NCBI RefSeq assembly: GCF_014641495.1
Contig: NZ_BMHV01000017.1
Span: forward strand, 22,041-86,040
From: Terasakiella brassicae
Lineage (GTDB): Bacteria > Pseudomonadota > Alphaproteobacteria > Rhodospirillales > Terasakiellaceae
Reading direction: 5' to 3'
DNA length: 64,000 nucleotides
Positions 42,581-49,902 of the stretch are shown here, piece by piece (within the stretch, counting starts at the first letter, position 1; the number at the start of each line of letters is the position of its first letter). A model generated the notes under the pieces. That model did no database searches. It saw nothing but the letters and a program-made list of their open reading frames with translations, and had not been told where the DNA came from. A program made the position numbers and the translations under genes.

Positions 42581-43432
42581 ATGAGCCGTATTGTTTATGT
42601 GAATGGCGCATTCGTACCGGAAGAAGACGCGAAAATCTCCGTTTTTGATCGCGGATTTTTGTTTGCGGATGGGGTGTATGAAGTTTCTTCCGTACTGGAT
42701 GGTAAACTAGTCGATAACGCAGGGCATATGGTCCGGTTGCACCGCTCGTTAAATGAATTGGATATGGCAGCACCGTGCAGTGATGAAGAAATTGAAGCCG
42801 CGCAGATAAAGCTGATCCAAGACAATCACGTTGTTGAAGGGCTTGTCTATTTGCAAGTAACACGTGGGGCGGCGGATCGTGATTTTGCTTATCCCAAAAA
42901 TGTCAAGCCAACTCTGGTCATGTTCACACAATCCAAACCTTTGTTGAACGATCCAACCGCCGATAACGGCATTTCCGTTGTGACCCTGCCGGATTTACGT
43001 TGGGGACGGCGCGACATCAAAACAGTCGGTTTGCTTTATCCCTGTATGGCGAAGATGGAAGCCAAGGCGAAAGGGGCAAATGATGCATGGTTGATGGACG
43101 ATAACGGTTTTATTACCGAGGGCACATCGAACAATGCCTATATCGTGACGAAAGACGGCATCATTGTCACCCGCCAGTTAAGCAATGATATCTTGCACGG
43201 AATTACCCGCAAGGCCGTGTTGACAATTGCGAAGAAAGCCAATCTGAAAATTGAAGAACGTCCCTTTACACCTGCAGAAGTACAGAATGCGCAGGAAGCT
43301 TTCTTTACATCGGCTTCTGCCTTTGTCATGCCTGTCGTTAAAATTGACGGACAAGATATCGCAAATGGCAAACCGGGCCGTATCACCCAACAGCTTCGTG
43401 AGATGTATATAAAGATTGCTCAAAACGGTTAG
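42581..43432 (+). CDS. dat: D-amino-acid aminotransferase (fold type IV)
   Basis: A 283-residue class IV PLP aminotransferase: VYVNGAFVPEEDAKISVFDRGFLFADGVYEVSSVLDGKL, PLP Lys in RRDIKTVGLLYPCMAK, and GFITEGTSNNAYIVTKDG with the phosphate-binding region near LKIEERPFT. Length and motifs match D-alanine/D-amino-acid transaminases, which move amino groups between D-amino acids and 2-oxoglutarate, yielding D-glutamate for the upstream genes. Branched-chain or 4-amino-4-deoxychorismate enzymes of the same fold are less likely given the context. Confidence 0.86.
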   Translation: MSRIVYVNGAFVPEEDAKISVFDRGFLFADGVYEVSSVLDGKLVDNAGHMVRLHRSLNELDMAAPCSDEEIEAAQIKLIQDNHVVEGLVYLQVTRGAADRDFAYPKNVKPTLVMFTQSKPLLNDPTADNGISVVTLPDLRWGRRDIKTVGLLYPCMAKMEAKAKGANDAWLMDDNGFITEGTSNNAYIVTKDGIIVTRQLSNDILHGITRKAVLTIAKKANLKIEERPFTPAEVQNAQEAFFTSASAFVMPVVKIDGQDIANGKPGRITQQLREMYIKIAQNG

Positions 43433-43529
43433 GCAGGGGTTGTCAGATTTCAGGATGGATAAAGTTGCTGCCATCATATCGACCAGGACGGATAATCTTG
43501 GATGATACTTTTAAAAATATCTCGTTTGT

Positions 43530-43615
43530 AAAATCAAAAAAGGTAGGCCGAAGCCTACCTTTAAATTTTTTGGAATCATCCTTGTTAACGGGATGACCGC
43601 ATTTTCTAAAAAGCT
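43530..43615 (-). ncRNA. tracrRNA of the type II-C CRISPR system
   Basis: On the minus strand, an anti-repeat complementary to the array repeat (AGAAAATGCGGTCATCCCG; plus-strand bases 43584-43620 resemble the repeat itself) is followed by a short nexus-like hairpin (GGATGATTCC) and a terminator: AGGTAGGC-TTCG-GCCTACCT plus TTTTTT. A consensus -35 TTGACA (43650-43645) and a -10-like GAATAT 17 bp on predict a start near 43615 and an RNA of about 85 bases. It lies between dat and cas9 and is divergent from cas9. The ends are predictions. Confidence 0.85.
43541..43560. terminator. Bidirectional terminator of tracrRNA and the dgc operon
   Basis: AGGTAGGC-CGAA-GCCTACCT, an 8-bp perfect stem, has AAAAAA on the left (T-run for the minus-strand tracrRNA) and TTAAATTTTTT on the right (T-run for the rightward dgcN-dgcA-dat operon). 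Confidence 0.85.
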
Positions 43616-43643
43616 GGCCTCATATTCCCTGTATTTTATGGCA

Positions 43644-43672
43644 TTGTCAACACTCTTTTTTATCTTTAAATT
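43644..43672 (+). promoter_or_regulatory. Predicted cas9 promoter
   Basis: TTGTCA (43644-43649) and TAAATT (43667-43672) are separated by 17 bp. The -35 overlaps the tracrRNA -35 on the other strand because TTGTCAA is near-palindromic, so cas9 and tracrRNA would compete for polymerase. Confidence 0.45.
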
Positions 43673-43708
43673 GCATAGGGTGTAATTTGTAAACAAAAAG
43701 AGGGTGAT

Positions 43709-46700
43709 ATGGGGTATCGTTTGGGACTTGATTTAGGAACGAATTCTATTGGCTGGACAGCATTGACAATTGATCCGTCAAAAGAAGGACTGGAACGTTT
43801 CTCACTTTTAGACATGGGTGTGCGCATCTTTCCCGATAGTCGTGAACCGGCAAAGGGGGGACGTGTCGGGGATAGTTTGGCGGTTGCACGGCGCATGGGG
43901 CGCGGTATGCGGCGCAGTCGTGATCGCGGTAAAAATCGCATGGCTTACATGATGCGCTATCTTATTGATTTGGGGTTGATGCCGACTGACAAGGCAGAAC
44001 GCCGTGAAATGGAGAACTTAAATCCATATCAACTTCGCGCAGAAGGTTTGGAACGTCCCTTATCGCCTTTTGAGTTGGGACGTGCGCTTTTTCAATTGGG
44101 ATTGCGCCGTGGCTTTAAGTCAAACCGCAAAGAGAGTAACGAAGCCAAGGAAGAAACGGCACGTGCCCAGCAAATCAGCACTTTGCGCGAGGCTTTGGGT
44201 AATAAGACTCTTGGGCAGTTTTTATGGCAGAGATTGCAAGCGGGTGAACCCGTGCGTTTTAAAGAGGGAACGGACTGGTTCCCTGATCGTGCCATGTATG
44301 CGGAAGAATTTAATGCCTTAAAAGATACACAGCTTCCCCATCATCAATTGAGTGAAGAAGAATGGGACCGTTTGCGCGATAATTGTATTCTTTTCCAGCA
44401 CCCTCTACGTCCGGTGGAGAAGGGGCGTTGCACTTTGCGCCCTGAATTTCGTCGCGCCCATCGTGATACGCCCATCGCACAATGGTTTCGCCTTTATCAG
44501 GATGTGGGGAATTTGCGCTGGATTGATGAAAAACTGCAAGGCCACCCTTTAACGCCGGAACAACGTGATGCGATTATTCAAACCCTGCTCACGCAAAAAA
44601 CGGTGACATGGGGCGGTATTCGTCAATTAAAAGGCGTGGATGGTAAGTCTCTTTTCCACCGGGATTACCGTTTTAATCTGGAAAGTGAACAGCGCAAGAA
44701 ACTGGACGGTCATAAAATCGCGATCTGGATGAAAGCGGATGAGCGGCTTCAAGACCTTTGGGAAACGATTTCACCTCAGACCCTTGATGATATTTTTGAG
44801 GATCTGCACGGCACGCTGGAGGATGACAAGTTAGTTCCGCACCTGATACGCAAGCATAAAATCACGCAGGAACAGGCCGAAGCTTTTGCCGCACTGCCCA
44901 TTGGGAGCATGACGGTTAACCTTTCGCGTCAAGTCATGGAAGAACTATTGCCGATTATGCGAGATCAGGGGCTGGAATATTATGATGCCGTCACGCAGCT
45001 TTGTGATGAAACAGGCAATCCCTTGCACCATAGTGCATCAGCGAGCGTCGAAAAAAGAGAAAAACTGCCTTATTACGGTGAAATTCTAAGTCAATCCGTT
45101 ATGGGGGAAGATGCAAGCAAAGATCCGCAAGTCGACCCCGAAGGACATTTCGGGCGTATTGCCAATCCAACGGTGCATGTGGCCCTTAATCAGTTACGTG
45201 TGCTGGTCAACAGTTTGATTGATCGTTTTGGCGAAGCTCCGACTGAAATTCATGTGGAACTGTCGCGCGATCTTAAACTTGGTCCCAAGCAACGTAATGA
45301 AATAAATAAAGAGATTGCAAAAAATACCAAACGCAATGAAAAGCTGGCGGAACTATGGCAGGAGATTTCCAAGGGACGCGAGGCCACAGCGCGTGATTTG
45401 AAAAAAGTCAAATTGTGGGAGGAATTAAGCACAGATATTATGGCCCGGCGCTGCGTCTTTACAGGGCAAAATATTGCGGGACATCATCTGGTGAATGGCG
45501 AGGTGGAAATCGAACATATTCTGCCTTTCTCGCGCACATTGGACGATACAATGGCCAACCTGACATTGGCGTTCAAAGGGGCAAACCGGGTCAAGGGCAA
45601 TAATTCCCCGTTTGAGGCTTTCGGCGACAATCGCCATCCTGATTTTGACTGGGAAGGCATACTGGACAGAGCCTCGCGTCTTCCCAAAAACAAACGGTGG
45701 CGTTTTGCTGCGGATGCAATGGAAAAATGGGAAGGCGAGAACGATTTTATTGCGCGTCAAATGACAGACAACGCCTATATTGCCCGGTCGGCGCGCAAAT
45801 ATTTAAACTGCCTCACTGACCATGTGGTGCCGGCACCAGGGCGATTGACGGCGATGTTACGGGGGAAATGGCACTTAAACCTGGGTGAAGACGGACGAAA
45901 AAGCCGGGATGATCATCGCCATCATGCGATTGATTCCTTTGTGGTTGCGCTCAGTGACCGCTCTGTGTTGCAGCGTGTCTCCCGCCTAAGCGCACGCGGT
46001 GCTGATGATCGTATTCATATGGAAATACCTGAACTCCCCAGCCAGTTGCGACAGGACTTCAGGGAAAAGCTTGATAACATCCTGATTTCCTACAAGCAGG
46101 ATCACGGCATTCTGGGGCGTTATTTTAACGAAACATCATATGGTGTGTTGCCGCAAAGCCAGCATGGCGATGGTTACAATCTTGTGACGCGCAAACCGAT
46201 TGCTTCCCTTAGCCCCAAGGAACTGGATGCCATTCGTGACCCGTTGATACAGGCCAATATCAAAGAGCACCTTTATGATCTCGGTTGGTATGGTTTACCC
46301 AAAACGGATCAAGCCAAGAAATTGCCGGAATATTTAAGCGCGTTTGGCAAGGCACATAATATTCATCGCTTGCGCATTCTGGTTAAAAACCAGTCGGCGA
46401 TTGCCATCCAAAGCGCCCCACACAAAGCCTACGCACCAGACAGTTATGTTTGTTGTGATATCTGGGCATTACCAAAAGGCAAAAAAGGTAAGTGGAAAAA
46501 AGGCGAAGAAACATGGCAAGGGGTGTTCTGGAATTATGCTGAATGCGCCAAATTCGGCCCCGATCTACCCGATAAAAATGCACAAAAACCACATCCGGCG
46601 GCCCGCTTTGTCATGCGTATCTTCAAAGACGATACGGTGTCATATCAGGAGGATGGACAGGAACATATTATGCGCGTGGCTGGGTTCAGTACAACAAACA

Positions 46701-46840
46701 ACAGGTTGGATTTGAAACCGCATAATCTGGCTGATGCACCCCGACAATATTTCTCTATCAACTCATTGGGGGATAGAGGTTTGCGTCAGGTCTTTATTTC
46801 CCCTGACGGACGTTACCTGAATAAAAGGAGAAACCCATGA
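43709..46840 (+). CDS. cas9: CRISPR-associated endonuclease Cas9, type II-C
   Basis: A 1043-residue RNA-guided nuclease, the short type II-C size. RuvC-I: GLDLGTNSIGW with Asp8; Arg-rich bridge helix (RRMGRGMRRSRDRGKNRM, residues 52-69); RuvC-II: TEIHVELSRDLK with Glu517; HNH: NGEVEIEHILPFSRTLDDTMANLTLAFKGANRVKGN with His603; RuvC-III: DDHRHHAIDSFVVAL with His739 and Asp742. The C-terminal third holds the PAM-recognition region. All catalytic residues are intact. AAGAGGG precedes the start. It is followed by cas1 with a 4-bp overlap; there is no csn2 or cas4. Confidence 0.98.
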   Translation: MGYRLGLDLGTNSIGWTALTIDPSKEGLERFSLLDMGVRIFPDSREPAKGGRVGDSLAVARRMGRGMRRSRDRGKNRMAYMMRYLIDLGLMPTDKAERREMENLNPYQLRAEGLERPLSPFELGRALFQLGLRRGFKSNRKESNEAKEETARAQQISTLREALGNKTLGQFLWQRLQAGEPVRFKEGTDWFPDRAMYAEEFNALKDTQLPHHQLSEEEWDRLRDNCILFQHPLRPVEKGRCTLRPEFRRAHRDTPIAQWFRLYQDVGNLRWIDEKLQGHPLTPEQRDAIIQTLLTQKTVTWGGIRQLKGVDGKSLFHRDYRFNLESEQRKKLDGHKIAIWMKADERLQDLWETISPQTLDDIFEDLHGTLEDDKLVPHLIRKHKITQEQAEAFAALPIGSMTVNLSRQVMEELLPIMRDQGLEYYDAVTQLCDETGNPLHHSASASVEKREKLPYYGEILSQSVMGEDASKDPQVDPEGHFGRIANPTVHVALNQLRVLVNSLIDRFGEAPTEIHVELSRDLKLGPKQRNEINKEIAKNTKRNEKLAELWQEISKGREATARDLKKVKLWEELSTDIMARRCVFTGQNIAGHHLVNGEVEIEHILPFSRTLDDTMANLTLAFKGANRVKGNNSPFEAFGDNRHPDFDWEGILDRASRLPKNKRWRFAADAMEKWEGENDFIARQMTDNAYIARSARKYLNCLTDHVVPAPGRLTAMLRGKWHLNLGEDGRKSRDDHRHHAIDSFVVALSDRSVLQRVSRLSARGADDRIHMEIPELPSQLRQDFREKLDNILISYKQDHGILGRYFNETSYGVLPQSQHGDGYNLVTRKPIASLSPKELDAIRDPLIQANIKEHLYDLGWYGLPKTDQAKKLPEYLSAFGKAHNIHRLRILVKNQSAIAIQSAPHKAYAPDSYVCCDIWALPKGKKGKWKKGEETWQGVFWNYAECAKFGPDLPDKNAQKPHPAARFVMRIFKDDTVSYQEDGQEHIMRVAGFSTTNNRLDLKPHNLADAPRQYFSINSLGDRGLRQVFISPDGRYLNKRRNP

Positions 46841-47751
46841 TTGGTGGTGTGGTTGAAATTGCCGAGGATGGCCGGCATTTGTCGCTCTTTCGCGGGTTTT
46901 TAAAGGTCAGCGAAAATACAAATGAATTGGGGCGTGTGCCGCTGGATGATATCACGGCCCTTGTCCTGTCCGCCCATCAAATTAGCTTGTCCAAAAATAT
47001 TATGACGGCCTTGTTGGAACGCAAAGTGATTATCGTGACAACGGGTAAAAACTGGCATCCCTTGGGCCTTACTTTGCCGCTGGAGGCCCATTATGGTCAT
47101 GCCGGGATTTTGCGTGACCAAATTGCCCTCTCAGAAGCGCGACGAAAAAGGCTTTGGCAACATCTTGTGCGCAGTAAAATTGAAAATCAGAAATATATTC
47201 TGGAATGTGCCGGAGTAAACCCGGATAAAGTTCAGGAACTCCGCACCCTGATGAAACGCGTACGTTCCGGTGATCCGGATAATATTGAAGCCCAAGCGGA
47301 ACGTCATTATTGGCCCGCTTTGATGGGCAAGGATTTTCGCCGTGACCGGACATTGGATGGACCGAATGCCTTTCTCAATTACGGCTATACCATCTTGCGC
47401 GCTGCAACCGCGCGGGCGGTTGTTGCCGCTGGTTTACATCCAGCCTTGGGACTACATCATAAAAGTCAGGTCAACGCTTTTGCCCTGGTTGATGATTTGA
47501 TGGAACCGTTTCGCCCCATCGTGGATGGCAAGGTTGCGAAAATCGCCCACGAGATTGAAGAATTAACACCGGAATATAAACGCGCGCTCGTCAGCCTCTT
47601 GCAATTGGATTTACTGACCGAAAAGGGCGCTTCTCCCTTGGTGAATTGCCTGCATCAACTGGCACGTTCTGTAGTGGTGTGTTTGACGGATAAAGAGGCA
47701 AGCCTTCAATTGCCCCCATTACGACAGTCAGGCAGTTTGTTTATGGGGTAG
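46837..47751 (+). CDS. cas1: CRISPR adaptation integrase Cas1 (type II)
   Basis: A 304-residue Cas1: N-terminal beta domain (GGVVEIAEDGRHLSLFRGFLKVSENTNELGRVPLDDITALVLSAHQISLSKNIMTAL) and helical catalytic domain with metal ligands Glu in IEAQAERHYWPALMG, His in AGLHPALGLHHKS and Asp/Glu in NAFALVDDLMEPFRPIVDG. It inserts new spacers with Cas2. Intact. Confidence 0.97.
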   Translation: MIGGVVEIAEDGRHLSLFRGFLKVSENTNELGRVPLDDITALVLSAHQISLSKNIMTALLERKVIIVTTGKNWHPLGLTLPLEAHYGHAGILRDQIALSEARRKRLWQHLVRSKIENQKYILECAGVNPDKVQELRTLMKRVRSGDPDNIEAQAERHYWPALMGKDFRRDRTLDGPNAFLNYGYTILRAATARAVVAAGLHPALGLHHKSQVNAFALVDDLMEPFRPIVDGKVAKIAHEIEELTPEYKRALVSLLQLDLLTEKGASPLVNCLHQLARSVVVCLTDKEASLQLPPLRQSGSLFMG

Positions 47752-47755
47752 GGGT

Positions 47756-48100
47756 ATGATCGTTGAACAGGAAACATGGGTAAGCGGGTATCGGCTGATG
47801 TGGGTAATTGTGATGTTTGATCTTCCGGTTGTTGAAAAGAAAGACCGAAAAGCAGCAACCAGATTTAGGGATTATTTGTTGGATGAAGGTTTCGCCATGG
47901 GCCAATTTTCGATATACTATCGATTGTTGTCGGGCAAGGAAGCGGTCGAATCTTTACGAAAAAGGATCGAACGCAATTTGCCGAAATATGGCACTGTTCA
48001 AATACTGGCGATTACGGATAAACAATATGAAAATATTCAAACCTTCAGAAGCCGCAAGTCGGAATCGTCAAAAAATCCGGAACAATTGCTTTTGTTTTAA
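47756..48100 (+). CDS. cas2: CRISPR adaptation protein Cas2
   Basis: A 114-residue Cas2 with the ferredoxin-like core YRLMWVIVMFDLPVVEKKDRKAATRFRDYLLDEGFAMGQFSIYYRLLSGKEAVESLRKRIERNLPKYGTVQILAITDKQYENIQTF. The conserved Asp is in VMFDLPV. It begins 4 bp after cas1 and scaffolds the adaptation complex. Confidence 0.96.
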   Translation: MIVEQETWVSGYRLMWVIVMFDLPVVEKKDRKAATRFRDYLLDEGFAMGQFSIYYRLLSGKEAVESLRKRIERNLPKYGTVQILAITDKQYENIQTFRSRKSESSKNPEQLLLF

Positions 48101-48128
48101 TGGTGTTTTTCTATTTTTAGAAAATGAA

Positions 48129-48167
48129 AAGGCCAGTTTATTATTTAAAAACAATGAACTGGCCTTT
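48129..48167. terminator. Bidirectional terminator between cas2 and the array
   Basis: AAAGGCCAGTT and AACTGGCCTTT form an 11-bp stem around an AT-rich loop. Rightward it could end the cas operon; leftward (then TTTTCATTTTC) it could end transcripts coming from the array. Confidence 0.75.
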
Positions 48168-48171
48168 ATCT

Positions 48172-48668
48172 AGTGTAGCTTCTTAGAAAATGCGGTCAAC
48201 CCGCAACTTTTGGTGCAAAAAGGCGTTCGGCTCAATGAGTGTAGCTTCTTAGAAAATGCGGTCAACCCGCAACCTAGATAAGGGGGATGTTCTGGGTTCG
48301 AGTAGTGTAGCTTCTTAGAAAATGCGGTCAACCCGCAACTAAAGGGTAAATATCCATTGGCTCTGTCGTAGTGTAGCTTCTTAGAAAATGCGGTCAACCC
48401 GCAACCATGAAACCCTGCACCGCACACGGCTGTGAGTGTAGCTTCTTAGAAAATGCGGTCAACCCGCAACTTGCGTGACGGGATTATGACAGCGTATCGC
48501 AGTGTAGCTTCTTAGAAAATGCGGTCAACCCGCAACCTTTGGATCGCAGGGCAACCAAGCGGCGCAAGTATAGCTTCTTAGAAAATGCGGTCAACCCGCA
48601 ACTGGGGATGGGGGACGCAAGACATCGGCGTTAGTATAGCTTCTTAGAAAATGCGGTCAACCCGCAGT
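48172..48668 (-). CRISPR. CRISPR array, 8 repeats and 7 spacers, type II-C
   Basis: Repeats of 36 bp start at 48172, 48238, 48304, 48370, 48435, 48501, 48567 and 48633; spacers are 30 bp except the fourth (29 bp). In crRNA orientation (minus strand) the repeat starts GTTGCGGGTTGACCGCATTT and ends GAAGCTACACT. Repeats 7 and 8 carry TATACT instead of TACACT at that end, and the last repeat loses its outermost bases to an IS3 remnant. Orientation is set by the complementarity to the tracrRNA. Changes at the right end suggest this is the old end and that the cas2-proximal side is where new spacers enter. Confidence 0.98.
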
Positions 48669-48775
48669 ATCTGTCTATCAAATACACAGAGCGTCTGGCT
48701 GAAACCGGTATCGATGCATGCGTTGGCAGTTTCCATATAGGCCCTAGTACTCTCTACTTTATAGGGACGGGATCA
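48665..48775 (+). mobile_element. IS3-family orfB fragment and right end
   Basis: From 48665 the plus strand encodes QYLSIKYTERLAETGIDACV and GSF, part of the DDE transposase C-terminal region just before the usual GDSYDNALAE; that and all later sequence is missing. The remnant ends TTTATAGGGACGGGATCA (48758-48775), which resembles the IS end TTTAGGGGACGGGTCCA at 3080. It replaces the outer two bases of the last CRISPR repeat and supplies the 3' end of the SGNH gene. Confidence 0.82.
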
Positions 48776-49902
48776 AGAAGTTGCTTCTTGAGAAAAAGGC
48801 CAAGCGCCTTGTTGCCTATTGAGCCGAAATGCACATGATCGACAAAGGCAGACTCTTTTACATCTTCCAAAGCCAAATCTGTATTTATGAACGGGAAGTC
48901 ATATTGTTGAGACAAGTCAGATAAATCTTTTTCTAATCTGGGGTAGAACTTTTTAAAATGGACATCTAAATTTGGAAACAGTTTATTGTATGTTTCCAGA
49001 AGTTTCTGTTCGTTTGAACTGAGTTCTTTTTTCGTTACGTACAAGCTTGGTTGAAGAGCGAAAACAAACTTTATCTGGTTGAGGTCAGCGAAATGTTTGG
49101 CAGTGAGGATTTCATTCTTGAACCTAAACCAGAACTGTTCATAAGAGAAATCATTAGATTGCAGTGTTGTGTTGGGGACGGAAATTAGGCCTGAGAGTTC
49201 TGCAATTTTTGCTGCAACGTATACCAGTTTAATTGAAAATTTCTCAGGCGTAATTGTAGTCTGTGCCTGAATGACTTTGGGTATGTAGGCATTTCGATAG
49301 AGAATATTGGCTGTATAAAGTGCTCTTTGCACGGAAAGCATATCAGGTGAGGTATAATAATCAAATCCTCTATAGGCAGCATAGACATCGTTCCAGCCAC
49401 TTAAGGCGACCCAGACTTTAGGTTTCAGAGTGTCCGTCAGATAGTCTTTTATAAAATCAAATTCATTCGCAAAGAGATATCCGCCGACACCGGCTGTTTC
49501 TGCATTTGGAACAAAATTTGAGTATATATCTGCTTGTTTGACGCCAGCACCAAAGGCCGTGGAACCACCGGAGAACAAGGTAAGATTTATGGAGCTGAGC
49601 TCCTGACGTGTCATATCGGAGCGAATGCCGATGTCATTGATTCTTACACCTCGACCTTTCCAGTTTTCTAAAGGTCGATAACCTGCTTTGGAGTAATACC
49701 GAGTGTAGGCAAAATTATCGAAACGACCAAAACACTCGTTTTCTTCTATGTAGGCATCATTTTTGTCACAAGACCATACAAAATCGTCTGAACGTGTGGA
49801 CGTACCATAAAGAAGTTGTAATGCTCCTTCTAAAAAAGCCAGCGATATGGCGATAGAGAAGAAAAGAAGCAGCAGATTGGACGTTCGGTTAGTCAAGTTC
49901 AT
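48754..49902 (-). CDS. SGNH/GDSL-type hydrolase, membrane-anchored; C-terminus IS-derived
   Basis: A 382-residue protein with one N-terminal membrane anchor (NLLLLFFSIAISLAFLEGALQLLYG) and an extracytoplasmic SGNH fold: block I GGSTAFGAG (nucleophile Ser), block III GWNDVYAAY, and block V DHVHFGSIGNKALGLFL (catalytic Asp-His). It may add or remove acyl groups on a surface glycan. The last residues (LLDPVPIK) are encoded by the IS3 end, so the native tail was replaced, but all catalytic blocks remain. It overlaps the carbamoyltransferase gene by 14 bp. Confidence 0.8.
   Translation of the reverse strand: MNLTNRTSNLLLLFFSIAISLAFLEGALQLLYGTSTRSDDFVWSCDKNDAYIEENECFGRFDNFAYTRYYSKAGYRPLENWKGRGVRINDIGIRSDMTRQELSSINLTLFSGGSTAFGAGVKQADIYSNFVPNAETAGVGGYLFANEFDFIKDYLTDTLKPKVWVALSGWNDVYAAYRGFDYYTSPDMLSVQRALYTANILYRNAYIPKVIQAQTTITPEKFSIKLVYVAAKIAELSGLISVPNTTLQSNDFSYEQFWFRFKNEILTAKHFADLNQIKFVFALQPSLYVTKKELSSNEQKLLETYNKLFPNLDVHFKKFYPRLEKDLSDLSQQYDFPFINTDLALEDVKESAFVDHVHFGSIGNKALGLFLKKQLLDPVPIK

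Noticed and set aside
48170..48427. An 85-codon minus-strand frame with repeated SCGLTAFSKKLH
   Set aside because: It is the CRISPR repeat read in frame; the 66-bp period keeps the frame open by chance.
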